A stretch of DNA of 64,000 bases from Paraglaciecola mesophila (GTDB lineage: Bacteria; Pseudomonadota; Gammaproteobacteria; Enterobacterales; Alteromonadaceae), in the NCBI RefSeq assembly GCF_009906955.1, contig NZ_CP047656.1, positions 3,843,001-3,907,000 on the forward strand, written 5' to 3'. Position numbers and translations under genes: made by a program. Positions 18,802 to 27,406 of this stretch are shown piece by piece. Every line of letters starts with the position of its first letter. Position 1 is the stretch's first letter. Below the pieces are notes generated by a model, which had not been told where the DNA came from, did not search any database, and saw nothing but the letters and a program-made list of their open reading frames with translations.

Positions 18802-19047
18802 TTATTTCGACTGGCGTTTGTCGATTACATATTGAACGGCCATTCTAGCAAGACCAGCACCAATACCTGACACGACTGCCCACGTTACAGCCTCTTTAAG
18901 GTCAGTGTTTTCATTTCTCTTGTCTTTCGGTGCGGGTTCGTTAGTCACTTTTTCCCACGATTTTTGTAGCGTTTTTCTTGCTAGAATGCCTGCCGATGCG
19001 GCGGCAAGTCCAATACCTACGTTCGTAATGAGTTGTTTACTGCTCAT
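18802..19047 (-). CDS. DUF4235 domain membrane protein
   Basis: The start is chosen at the ATG after AAGGGG in minus-strand sense; an upstream ATG would add 15 residues without a ribosome site. The 81-residue product has two hydrophobic segments, TNVGIGLAAASAGILARKTL and AVTWAVVSGIGAGLARMAV, around a charged loop with WEKVTNEPAPKDKR. This is the DUF4235 pattern of a small two-helix inner-membrane protein. The function is unknown. It is isolated among transposase remnants with no operon partner. Confidence 0.75.
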   Translation of the reverse strand: MSSKQLITNVGIGLAAASAGILARKTLQKSWEKVTNEPAPKDKRNENTDLKEAVTWAVVSGIGAGLARMAVQYVIDKRQSK

Positions 19048-19361
19048 AATGTACCCCTTCAGATTGTTAGTTAATATCTTGGTGCAAATCATAGACCTAC
19101 TTTGTGAATTTCTTACGTTATTGTTCGAGTTGCGGTCGTAATATAGCTTGTAGGCTGGTCACAATGAAAAAGAGGAGTGTGTTTTTGTGCAAAAACAATT
19201 GCAGTAGCGAAATTCGCTAACTAACTTACGGGTAAAATTGTAAATATTTCTCAAGTAAAGAGCTCTTTTCTCTGGATGATCGGTTAATTTCTTTGTGTCA
19301 TTTACTTTCTTAGCTTCTGTGAAAGCATTTGGCGCATAACCATAAAGTCAGCTAGCCGTTT
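19048..19361. other. Spacer upstream of the DUF4235 gene
   Basis: AT-rich sequence holding the presumed minus-strand promoter of the DUF4235 gene. I see no gene, strong hairpin or repeat in it. Confidence 0.5.
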
Positions 19362-19625
19362 CTAACGTTGAACTTGGCCATTTTTATACAACGCAGCTTC
19401 GAGTGTTTTGTCGTTTGTTGCTTCGTGCAACGGCCGCGATAAATCACTGGATTTGAAGCATGAGAGAAGTTCGCTTTGAATGCAGCGACCTGGTGTATCT
19501 AACAGCTCAATATAGTCTTTTAGTGAATTTGGCTTTTCGAGGTTGAGGCACAATCCATCTACCTGACACAAAATAAGTGCAGTACAGCCCTTATAGTTGA
19601 CCATTCTTATCATGGGGGCCTTCAT
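19362..19625 (-). pseudogene. Second fragment of the transposase C-terminal region
   Basis: An 87-residue open frame contains NLEKPNSLKDYIELLDTPGRC, the segment also present in decayed form at 18610-18700 (TTTTCGAGGTTG.GGCACA, GAATTTGGCTTTT). The DYIELLDTPGR motif matches the same transposase family, but what should follow (DKRG...ILERLG) is replaced by unrelated sequence. It may be translated, yet it is more likely debris than a gene. Confidence 0.45.
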
Positions 19626-19704
19626 ATCGTCCTAATAAGGGCCAATAACTTATACGAAACCTAACGCCATTAGAAAACTCCAATTGATATACATATCATC
19701 GAAA

Positions 19705-20499
19705 TTAGCGTTTATTCCCATCTGTTATCATTTTGCGAGCTCTTGCATCTGAATTTCGAATCATATCGTCAATCAGTGCTGTTTCAGGCATGTTCTTCCA
19801 GTACTTTTTAGGCATTGAGCTTAGCATCGCGCTCTTTTTGATCCGGGCGGGATTAAATATATTAGTGTAATAAGTGAGCCAATATTTTTCGATACGGTCT
19901 TCATCAGGGCACACACTCGGATCGGGATTATCTTCTAACACTAGCTTTTCAGTGTCCCAATGGGCGGCCCGATAAGGCGTCAATATAGACCAGCGCATAT
20001 TCTTGAAGCGGGTTTGGAAGAAGTCGAGTTTAATCTCCAAGCTAAAATGCTCTGGTTCATACCAAGCGATAAAGTGCTCTTGTCCGTCATGATTAACTTC
20101 TCTAAATCTCAAAAACGCGCTCATTTTATACGCATCGCGTTTTACCGCTTTGGCTAAAGTAACAAGCTGCATTATATCTTGGTCAGTTTTTAACTGAATA
20201 AGGTTTTTGTTCTCGAAAATAACGCGCCATAAAACCCGATAACACAGTGCGAAGCGGCTAGCATTTCGATGACACAGCGCATATTTAAAAAGCATTAGTA
20301 TTGACTTGGGAATAGTGTGTTTCATCTGCCCTTTAGGGGCCGCAATAATCTCTTCAGGATGCCCAAACAAGTCGTCCTGTATGGACTCTGAAGTTTGCCA
20401 AATAATGTTTTCAGGGGAGATAGCTTGCGCTAAACATTCTCTTGATGCTTTGCGCCACTCGTTATATCCGGGCACGGAAGTGATTGTAATTGTTTTCAT
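19705..20499 (-). CDS. TIGR03915/DUF4130 family protein, probable DNA metabolism
   Basis: The 264-residue protein carries the family features: SVPGYNEWRKASRECLAQ at the N-terminus, AFLRFREV near the middle, HFSLEIKLDFFQTRFKNMRW, and a C-terminal YYTNIFNPARIKKSAMLSSMPKKYW. TIGR03915 proteins almost always accompany the radical SAM protein TIGR03916, and in some bacteria the domain is fused to a UdgX-type uracil-DNA glycosylase, which suggests a nucleic-acid repair or modification role. Its gene starts 16 bases after the radical SAM gene stops, in the same operon. The exact reaction is not known. Confidence 0.88.
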   Translation of the reverse strand: MKTITITSVPGYNEWRKASRECLAQAISPENIIWQTSESIQDDLFGHPEEIIAAPKGQMKHTIPKSILMLFKYALCHRNASRFALCYRVLWRVIFENKNLIQLKTDQDIMQLVTLAKAVKRDAYKMSAFLRFREVNHDGQEHFIAWYEPEHFSLEIKLDFFQTRFKNMRWSILTPYRAAHWDTEKLVLEDNPDPSVCPDEDRIEKYWLTYYTNIFNPARIKKSAMLSSMPKKYWKNMPETALIDDMIRNSDARARKMITDGNKR

Positions 20500-20515
20500 C
20501 TTGAGGCTACTTCAT

Positions 20516-21757
20516 TTAGGCGCCGAAGAGCTCAAACTGTTTCGGCTGTTTGAACTGCAGCTCAAAATTATTGCTATCGAGTAAGTGAATAGCAGGCGAG
20601 TAATCATTCACACTAATAAAAGGTTTTAGCTTTTGTAATGGCAGACGCATTTTAGTGAGATCCATCCAACTAAGCTTTGTATAACGGCGGATCGCCAGAA
20701 TTTTTTGCACGGTGCGGGCACCAAGACCTGGCACTCGTAACAACATCAGTTTGTCGGCTTTATTTAAGTCAATTGGGAATACATGACGATTGCGCAATGC
20801 CCACGCCAGCTTAGGGTCATGGTCCATATCAAGCATGTCATCGTGTAATATTTCATCAAGATTAAAACCATAAAAACGCAATAGCCAATCAGCCTGATAA
20901 AGACGGTGCTCGCGGATCAAAGGTGCTGGCTTGAGCGGTAAAACCTCAGACGCATCTGGTATTGGCGAGAACGCAGAGTAATAAACGCGGCGTAGCTTTT
21001 GTTGGCTATAAAGTTTAACACTCGTTCCCAATATGATTTTATCGTTTGAGCCATCGGCCCCTATGATCATTTGAGTAGACTGCCCGCCAGGGGCAAAGCG
21101 AGGAGGGCGTTTACCGGTATGCGTTTTATCTATTTTATGCTCGGCTATTTTGTCTTTCAGAGTATTCATTGCGCTATGAATAGCGCCGAGGTCTTTTTCT
21201 GGCGCGTATTTATTTAATGAAGGCTGGGTCGGCATTTCTACATTAATGCTAAGCCTGTCGGCATATAAGCCCGCTTCGGCCTGCAGTTCAGGCGAAGCAT
21301 TGGGAATTGTCTTAAGGTGGATATACCCCTTGAAGCCGTGATCGAGACGTAACGACTTTGCAATACGCACCATGCTTTCCATTGTAAGGTCTGGTGAACC
21401 GACGATCCCTGAGCTAAGAAACAAGCCTTCGATGTAGTTGCGCTTATAAAAATTCAGTGTCAAATCTACCGTTTCTTTCACAGTGAAACGAGCACGTTGA
21501 ACATTGCTTGATACTCTATTGATACAATAGTGACAATCGTAAATACAGTAGTTCGTCATTAGTATCTTTAGTAAAGAGACACAGCGCCCATCAGGGGTAA
21601 AACTGTGGCATATTCCTGTACCGCCAGTAAGCGAACCAATGCCAGTTTTATCCGTTTTCCCAGCCTTGCGTTTACCAGCCGTACCGCTTGCACATGATGC
21701 ATCGTACTTAGCTGCATCTGAGAGAATTTCGAGCTTTTGAATCAGTTTGTCATGCAT
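20516..21757 (-). CDS. Putative DNA modification/repair radical SAM protein (TIGR03916)
   Basis: The 413-residue protein has the radical SAM cluster motif C-x3-C-x2-C in NYCIYDCHYCINR at about residues 90-102, preceded by SGTAGKRKAGKTDKTGIG. A TIM-barrel core follows with GLFLSSGI and INVEMPTQPSLNKYAPEKD. Near the C-terminus is a helix-hairpin-helix motif, LLRVPGLGARTVQKIL, of a kind that binds DNA. It is the first gene of a two-gene operon with the TIGR03915 protein. A DNA repair or tailoring function is proposed for the family, not shown here. Confidence 0.9.
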   Translation of the reverse strand: MHDKLIQKLEILSDAAKYDASCASGTAGKRKAGKTDKTGIGSLTGGTGICHSFTPDGRCVSLLKILMTNYCIYDCHYCINRVSSNVQRARFTVKETVDLTLNFYKRNYIEGLFLSSGIVGSPDLTMESMVRIAKSLRLDHGFKGYIHLKTIPNASPELQAEAGLYADRLSINVEMPTQPSLNKYAPEKDLGAIHSAMNTLKDKIAEHKIDKTHTGKRPPRFAPGGQSTQMIIGADGSNDKIILGTSVKLYSQQKLRRVYYSAFSPIPDASEVLPLKPAPLIREHRLYQADWLLRFYGFNLDEILHDDMLDMDHDPKLAWALRNRHVFPIDLNKADKLMLLRVPGLGARTVQKILAIRRYTKLSWMDLTKMRLPLQKLKPFISVNDYSPAIHLLDSNNFELQFKQPKQFELFGA

Positions 21758-21930
21758 CGAAGATTATTACTTCCCTAAGCAAATACACAAAAGCGGTCGA
21801 TTCTGTCAGAAATGATGAAACAACACGTGTGTATCGGTTATTTAGTTTTCAAATTATCTTAGCGTTTATATCATGTATAAATATACAGTACAATTTGCAT
21901 TCTAGAATAAAAGGATCATTAATAAAAAAA

Positions 21931-21983
21931 GAGCTGAGTGCTTTCAAATAGGCGAGACGGTTGCCAAAAAAAGCACTCAGCTC
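21931..21983 (-). terminator. Long-loop hairpin with minus-strand T-run
   Basis: Perfect 14-base arms, GAGCTGAGTGCTTT and AAAGCACTCAGCTC, surround a 25-base loop that contains a small GGC/GCC inner pairing. On the minus strand the stem is followed by seven T residues, so it can act as an intrinsic terminator there. The unusually large loop and its position upstream of the radical SAM gene leave room for a small RNA or an attenuator. Confidence 0.5.
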
Positions 21984-22068
21984 CTATAACTGCCTAGCCC
22001 ATCACAGCCCTTAACTTAAACGGCCTTTTATACACTTTTTTTCACCACCTTTTGCAACTGAACGCATT

Positions 22069-22290
22069 AACAAAGTCACCCATAATTAAAATTTCGTAAT
22101 AATTCAGACCTAATCTAAGGTGAAAATTCCAACGTGAAGAATTGAAGTACTGTAAGCCTGGCCAATTGAGGACTTTGACTGGAATATTGAGCGCTGAGGA
22201 AGGAAACAGCGCGTGACTTTAGTTGTTAGGCAAAGGGGCAGGCTACAAGATACGCAGGGAATGTGTTCATTAGGGTTGCTCAAAGCACGC
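22069..22290. repeat. Transposase-flanking repeat, copy 2
   Basis: It begins CAAAGTCACCCATAATTAAA, shared with copy 1. It is closest to copy 3 over GTGAAAATTCCAACGTGAAG and GACAGCGCGTGACTTTAGTT-like stretches. On the minus strand its far end encodes LLKRA, the last residues of the transposase tail seen at 18384, before diverging. Confidence 0.65.
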
Positions 22291-22436
22291 TTTAACAGCT
22301 TGTTTATACTTATCAGGTTATGCCGCTTAGCGTGGTATAAAATAGGGCAGGGCACATTATCACTTGTCTAGTTTACAACGTCTCTTTTACCCTAAAATGT
22401 TTAACGTCGATTGAATAAGTTTTGTGTTGGCAATGC

Positions 22437-22495
22437 TTAACAAGTTAGATAGCAACTGGGCTATTTGCTCGGGGATAATCAACCGAATCTTTAAT
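22437..22495 (-). pseudogene. Relic of a histidine kinase gene (N-box fragment)
   Basis: Minus-strand translation reads PEQIAQLLSNLL, matching PERIAQLLSNLL in the kinase at 32646-33842. Over 38 bases, 34 are identical to 32953-32992. It lies beside repeat copy 2, as the intact kinase lies beside copy 3, in the same orientation. Confidence 0.65.
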
Positions 22496-22517
22496 AGTGG
22501 AGAGCCCTGGGAATTTA

Positions 22518-23264
22518 TTAAAAATAGTAGCCCACTGTCGTAACAATACTATTCCCCCCATTGTTATAAGCCCCCCAACTTCTGTAGTCACGTATCGTTA
22601 CGTTAAAATCCCATTGAGGTGCAAATTTGTACTTAATTCCAATTAATGCAAAATGTCCTGAATTCCCTAAATCAGGAAAAGAGCCTGATAATTTTTCAGT
22701 ATCGCGATTCAGATTTGCTGTGATAACCCCAAAGGCAAGTAAGTTATTATTTATTTGATAGTTTGCAGTAAGTCGTGCTATCGGTGCAATTGCCCCCTCA
22801 ACGCTTCCTAATGGCGAATGACCAGATAAATAACTCATCGCTACGCCACCTGTAATACTGATCCTGCCGATTTTTTTCTGGTAAGCAAGCCCCAGTAAGT
22901 TCTCGATTTCAGACACTTTTTGGTTCGAATTTACAAATAAGTCATACCATAATTTAACCCCAGCATTTGGTAAATTGTAATATAGTGTTGCTATTGTTTT
23001 GAACCAAACGTTTCCCTCTGAGCCATCGAGCGAATCACTCATAGCCCCTATATTTTCCATCTGCCCTTTTATATTTAGTGAGCCCCAATCGCTGACCCTT
23101 CGATGGTGTACAGTAACGATACTTCTGTTATACATACCCGATTCCTTTGAGGTATCCGATATCTCCTGCCACCACCCTATATTTACGGCGGTTTCTTGTG
23201 TTAAAACTTTCGCGTCGATATCAGTGCAAAATAGGCAAAAAATTGCCAGGGCAAATGCCTTCAT
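22518..23264 (-). CDS. Outer-membrane beta-barrel protein (OmpK/Tsx-like)
   Basis: The 248-residue protein has an 18-residue signal peptide ending DIDA. The mature chain alternates polar and hydrophobic residues and ends in VGYYF, the terminal aromatic signature of outer-membrane barrels. The size and features such as AVNIGWWQEISD and GIKYKFAPQWDFNVTIRDY suggest a small 10-12-stranded channel like Tsx or OmpK, but the assignment within barrels is weak. It precedes the sugar-use cluster on the same strand, 325 bases downstream of the TonB receptor gene, and could be its diffusion porin. Confidence 0.65.
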   Translation of the reverse strand: MKAFALAIFCLFCTDIDAKVLTQETAVNIGWWQEISDTSKESGMYNRSIVTVHHRRVSDWGSLNIKGQMENIGAMSDSLDGSEGNVWFKTIATLYYNLPNAGVKLWYDLFVNSNQKVSEIENLLGLAYQKKIGRISITGGVAMSYLSGHSPLGSVEGAIAPIARLTANYQINNNLLAFGVITANLNRDTEKLSGSFPDLGNSGHFALIGIKYKFAPQWDFNVTIRDYRSWGAYNNGGNSIVTTVGYYF

Positions 23265-23589
23265 TATTAGTTCCTAGATATAAAAATTGGTATTTGTGTT
23301 TGAAAAACTTACTGATAGATAACTTCCAACATATATTGGCGACACAAGGCATAGCACTTGGTACTTGTGTTTGGAGCCACAACGAAAAACTTAAACTCGT
23401 CTTTGGGTAGTTAAATTACCTTTGACTAAACAGCGGTACGTGTTGGGTGTGATATTCGTGTATACACTTAAAAAGCGTCACAAACTCGTTGATTAACACC
23501 AGTTAATCGCATTGGACAAAGCAAGAATTGTCTCACTTGGCGGAATGAATATTAGGTAAAATCTTGCCAAGTGAGACCGAATTGCTTAG
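23265..23589. other. Spacer between the TonB receptor and barrel genes
   Basis: Presumed promoter region of the barrel gene. It contains the long-loop hairpin at 23530-23577; otherwise nothing recognised. Confidence 0.5.
23530..23577. other. Long-loop inverted repeat after the TonB receptor gene
   Basis: Arms GTCTCACTTGGC and GCCAAGTGAGAC (12 bases, perfect) enclose a 24-base AT-rich loop. It lies 13 bases downstream of the receptor stop on the minus strand and has no T-run. It may protect the mRNA 3' end. Its architecture resembles the hairpin at 21931. Confidence 0.5.
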
Positions 23590-25851
23590 TTAGTAACGGT
23601 AGCCAACTCTGACGCCAAATGTACGTGGGTCTGAGAAGGTGGCACTTCCATTAGACAATGTTGGGAAGCGACTGGCCACAGTAGCGGAAGACAAGGTCAC
23701 GTTGTTTTCTAAGTTCTTACCAAAGGCTTGAGCATACCAATTGCCATCTGGTGAGTTGTAGGTAACGGTAATCCCTGTTTTTGTATAACTTGGTTGTCGG
23801 AAGTAGGCCTCTATAGTGTTGTTTAAAATAACGTATTCAGAGCTCCACTTAGTATTTAAACTAAGATCAAGGGCTGCACCATTGCTAAGTTCCCACGTGT
23901 AGGTATAGCCAGCGTTCAACGTGAATTCAGGAGATCGAGATAAAGGTTTACCATCAAAGCTGGCATTTTCAGACATCTGATAGTCGTCAAAACGAGCATC
24001 TAGCCAGGTCACCGCTAGGTTGACATTAGTCGCTTGGTTTGGTGTCCAAATGGATTCAATTTCTACTCCGTCAACATCAGCTACTGCAGCATTAGTGGTG
24101 ACTGCTTGAGGCGCTCCTTCAACGTCGATAATTTGACTAAGTTGTAAATCTTCATAATCATAATGAAAGGCGCTGGTATTTAGCTGCAATTTGTATTCAG
24201 GGAAGCGTGTTTTTAAACCTGCTTCAAATGCTACTAACGTTTCAGGAGCATAATAGAAAGCTTCTTCTGTGGTTGGGTTAATGCAACCTTCACCCTCGAT
24301 GCACCCAGCGTTAAAGCCACCAGCTTTATAGCCTGTTGCTACACTGCCATAAAGCAAGGTGCGTGAATCTAGATCATAATCTAACCCTAATTTCCAGGTA
24401 ACTTTCGAGAACTCTCTTGAGGCGTTGTTAAGTATATCGCCATTCTCAAAATCAATTTCTTCATCTAGGGTTGTGTGGGTAATGGTTGCACCTACCCGTG
24501 ACTTTTCATCATGTGTGGAACGAATTCCCCCTGTCACTCTAAGTTCGTCGGTTAGGTGATAGGTAGTTTGACCAAAGTAAGCTACGGATTTGGAAATGGT
24601 TGGGTCTTGCGGGAAACCAAAAATATAGCCATCTTGCCCTTCAGGGGCTCTTAAGCCGTAAAGAATTAAAGCAATGCCTGATTCTTCACGGAAGTAATAA
24701 AGCCCAGCCTGAGCTTGTAAATTACCATTATCATAAGCGAGTCTTAATTCTTCAGAGTGCTGTTTATAATCTCCGTCCCAAGTGTATTGGTTAGTAGTAA
24801 TAAAGTCTGTGGCTTCATTCTCTCCAAAAAAACGCGTTCCTTCTTCATCACGAGTAAATTCTCGATAAGAGCCAATATAATTTAAGGTTAGTTCTTCGGT
24901 GATAAACCAATTTATATCACTTTCAATGCCCCAAGTAGAGTTATCGCGGTCTTGCTTGCCAGTCGTATCAAAGCCAAGTTGTCGTAAAGCCTTGGAATTA
25001 CTATCCGTATACTTTGGGTCGACACCACTTTCAAAAGGCATAGTATAAAAATTACTTAACAAAACCGTTTCCATCGGGTTGCCCAACATACTGCTATAGT
25101 CGGCTCTGACAAGTATTTCCACATCGTCGCTCACATTGTATAAGCCGGACAACCTTACTGAGCGATTGTCTTTGTATTTGTCTACATCAGCATTAACACC
25201 ATCGGTTTCAATATAGCTATCACGCTGGTCAATGTTCGCTGCAAAGCGTAAAGCAAAGTCATCGTTGACGGGTACATTGACCATAGCAGTTCCTTGCAGT
25301 GTGTTATAATTGCCATACGCTAGATCAAACGAACTTTCAAAATCATATCTGGGTTTATTCGTGATTATGTTTACAACCCCTGCAGTAGTATTTCGACCAT
25401 ATAGGGTGCCCTGTGGTCCCCTCAAAACTTCGACTCGGGAGACGTCAAAGAAAGATACTTCCTGAGCTTGAGGTCGCGCGATGTACACGCCATCAAGTAA
25501 AAATGCAGCAGAGGGATCACCTTTCTCTGTATTGTCTGAACTACTAACGCCACGTATGGTAATTTGCAAACCATTGTTGCGATCAATTGATATATTGGGT
25601 GTCATATCACCTAATGTTGTAGGATCTGTAACTCCCGAATCACGAAGATCATCTGCCCCTATTGAAGCCAAAGCTACCGGGGTTTTCGATGCAACTGTTG
25701 CTGTACGGCTTGCTGTCACAATAATTTGCTCAAATCCATCTTCGTCCAATTCCTTCTCTTGCGCATATATGGATTGGGAAAAAGAGCCGTTTATTAGACC
25801 CAAGGCAGTGGCAACAGCTAATATGCTTTTGCGTTTTTTAGTTAGTAACAT
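23590..25851 (-). CDS. TonB-dependent outer-membrane receptor
   Basis: The 753-residue protein has a signal peptide (GLINGSFSQSIYAQ), a TonB-box-like stretch FEQIIVTASR, a plug domain with PSAAFLLDGVYIARPQAQE and VEVLRGPQGTLYGRNTTAGV (about residues 115-155), then a 22-strand barrel ending FGVRVGYRY. It imports a large substrate across the outer membrane using TonB energy. Adjacent sulfatase, GH3 and sugar transporter genes make an oligosaccharide the likely cargo. The overall layout is of the siderophore/vitamin-type family used for carbohydrates in marine gammaproteobacteria rather than a SusC pair. The gap upstream (25852-26099) probably carries its own promoter. Confidence 0.93.
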   Translation of the reverse strand: MLLTKKRKSILAVATALGLINGSFSQSIYAQEKELDEDGFEQIIVTASRTATVASKTPVALASIGADDLRDSGVTDPTTLGDMTPNISIDRNNGLQITIRGVSSSDNTEKGDPSAAFLLDGVYIARPQAQEVSFFDVSRVEVLRGPQGTLYGRNTTAGVVNIITNKPRYDFESSFDLAYGNYNTLQGTAMVNVPVNDDFALRFAANIDQRDSYIETDGVNADVDKYKDNRSVRLSGLYNVSDDVEILVRADYSSMLGNPMETVLLSNFYTMPFESGVDPKYTDSNSKALRQLGFDTTGKQDRDNSTWGIESDINWFITEELTLNYIGSYREFTRDEEGTRFFGENEATDFITTNQYTWDGDYKQHSEELRLAYDNGNLQAQAGLYYFREESGIALILYGLRAPEGQDGYIFGFPQDPTISKSVAYFGQTTYHLTDELRVTGGIRSTHDEKSRVGATITHTTLDEEIDFENGDILNNASREFSKVTWKLGLDYDLDSRTLLYGSVATGYKAGGFNAGCIEGEGCINPTTEEAFYYAPETLVAFEAGLKTRFPEYKLQLNTSAFHYDYEDLQLSQIIDVEGAPQAVTTNAAVADVDGVEIESIWTPNQATNVNLAVTWLDARFDDYQMSENASFDGKPLSRSPEFTLNAGYTYTWELSNGAALDLSLNTKWSSEYVILNNTIEAYFRQPSYTKTGITVTYNSPDGNWYAQAFGKNLENNVTLSSATVASRFPTLSNGSATFSDPRTFGVRVGYRY

Positions 25852-26099
25852 GTGTTGTGTCCTATTTTATTTATAGAGTGACATGAACATTATTTGCACT
25901 GTGATAGCTGAAATACCGTCAGCGGTGACCTTTATATGCTCTTGATCTCTCATCGAGTGTGTTTAACTGAGAATGCTCTCAGCGTCCGAACTTAACAAAG
26001 TGGCTTTAGCTTCCACTTCTGTATAAAAAGCGTACGTTTAAAGGAGCTATCTTTGATAACTCACACGTACACAATTAAATTTCCCAAATAATCTGAGTA

Positions 26100-27389
26100 C
26101 TACGTCAATTTGAAAGTCGGTTTTGACCCCTTTAAGCCATAAAAAACAATGTATAAGTAACAAAGTAGGGGCAATATGAAGGCAGGTTGTAAACCGACAC
26201 TGTCAGCTAAGAAACCCTGAGCTAGCGGCACAATGGCGCCCCCAGCAATCGCTAAACAAAGTATTCCAGACCCTTCACTTGTGCGTTCTCCCAGTTGGTT
26301 GACACCTAAGCTGAAAATAACGGGAAACATTATCGAGTTGCACAATCCGATCAGTAGGATTGACCACATTGCTATCCAGCCTTGACCCAGGATTGCAATC
26401 AACAACAAGCCGACAGCTAGCGATGCATTAAAGGCGAGCACAACGCCTCCGGATACTTTTTGCATGACAGCTGCACCAATAAATCTTCCAACCATTGCGC
26501 CAGCCCAGTAATACGCCACATAATTTGCCGCTTCGGCCTCCGCCATATTGGCAATATTTTCCTTACCCAAAAAATTAACCATGAAACTTCCTATCGATAC
26601 CTCGGCACCAACATAGAGAAAGATGCCTAGTGCCCCCAAGGTTAAATGTCGGTATGTGAAAATTGATGGCTGATTGGCATTAGAGGCGGTCTTTACAACA
26701 GGTTTATATTCGATAGCTGGAAGCTTTAACATTGCAAAAATGGCAGCAAGAACAAGCAATGTAGCGGCTAGCAGTAAGTAGGGAATTTGCACAGAGGATG
26801 CCTCTGCTTGTGTAACGGTTTCCAATTGCGAAGCATGCATTTGACTAGCGTCAACTGCCGCTACGGATAGTATTAACGCGGCACCAAAAAATGGTGCAAT
26901 AGCGGTTCCCAAAGAGTTAAAAGCCTGAGTCAACGTTAAGCGGCTTGCCGCTGTCTCTGAGGGGCCCAGTATTGCTACGTAAGGGTTTGCTGAGACTTGT
27001 AAAATAGTAATACCGGATGCCAGTACAAAAAGCGCACCTAAAAAGACGCCGTAAACATGAGTGGTAGCAGCAGGGTAAAAAAGTAAACAACCTACTCCTG
27101 CGATAATAAGCCCTAGTACGATGCCATATTTATAACCAATGCGTTTTATAAGCATCCCTGCTGGAATGGATACCAAAAAATAGGCCCCAAAAAAACAAAA
27201 TTGGATTAGCATTGCTTGCGTATAGCTAAGCGAAAATACATTTTTTAAATGGGGTATCAATATATCGTTCAAACAAGTGATAAACCCCCACATGAAGAAC
27301 AAACTCGTTAGTGCGGTTAACGCAAACAAATTGTTTTGTGATTGTCCGTGCTCTGGAGTACTTGTTCCTGTGGAACTTGCTAATTCCAT
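26100..27389 (-). CDS. Sugar MFS transporter, FucP/GluP-like
   Basis: The 429-residue protein has twelve predicted membrane helices. The N-terminal motif [20 protein letters not shown] and the following [17 protein letters not shown] are characteristic of the L-fucose:proton symporter (FucP) and glucose/galactose transporter group. It would carry a monosaccharide released by the cluster enzymes across the inner membrane. The gene begins 17 bases after the sulfatase stop, on the same strand, so it belongs to the GH3-sulfatase-transporter operon. The sugar specificity cannot be set from sequence; fucose, galactose and glucose are all possible. Confidence 0.9.
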   Translation of the reverse strand: MELASSTGTSTPEHGQSQNNLFALTALTSLFFMWGFITCLNDILIPHLKNVFSLSYTQAMLIQFCFFGAYFLVSIPAGMLIKRIGYKYGIVLGLIIAGVGCLLFYPAATTHVYGVFLGALFVLASGITILQVSANPYVAILGPSETAASRLTLTQAFNSLGTAIAPFFGAALILSVAAVDASQMHASQLETVTQAEASSVQIPYLLLAATLLVLAAIFAMLKLPAIEYKPVVKTASNANQPSIFTYRHLTLGALGIFLYVGAEVSIGSFMVNFLGKENIANMAEAEAANYVAYYWAGAMVGRFIGAAVMQKVSGGVVLAFNASLAVGLLLIAILGQGWIAMWSILLIGLCNSIMFPVIFSLGVNQLGERTSEGSGILCLAIAGGAIVPLAQGFLADSVGLQPAFILPLLCYLYIVFYGLKGSKPTFKLT

Positions 27390-27406
27390 ATTTTTGTCCT
27401 TAATTA

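Larger units (their letters stand above)
21758..22517. other. 760-base spacer with hairpin, repeat copy 2 and kinase-gene fragment
   Basis: No intact gene. From left to right it holds an AT-rich promoter region for the radical SAM gene, a long-loop hairpin (21931-21983), repeat copy 2 (22069-22290), and a 59-base relic of a histidine kinase gene (22437-22495). Reading frames across copy 2 lack a ribosome site and match only repeat sequence. Confidence 0.6.

Noticed and set aside
22110..22355. An 81-residue minus-strand reading frame
   Set aside because: It lies wholly in repeat copy 2 and beyond it, has no ribosome site, and only its LLKRA segment matches the transposase tail.
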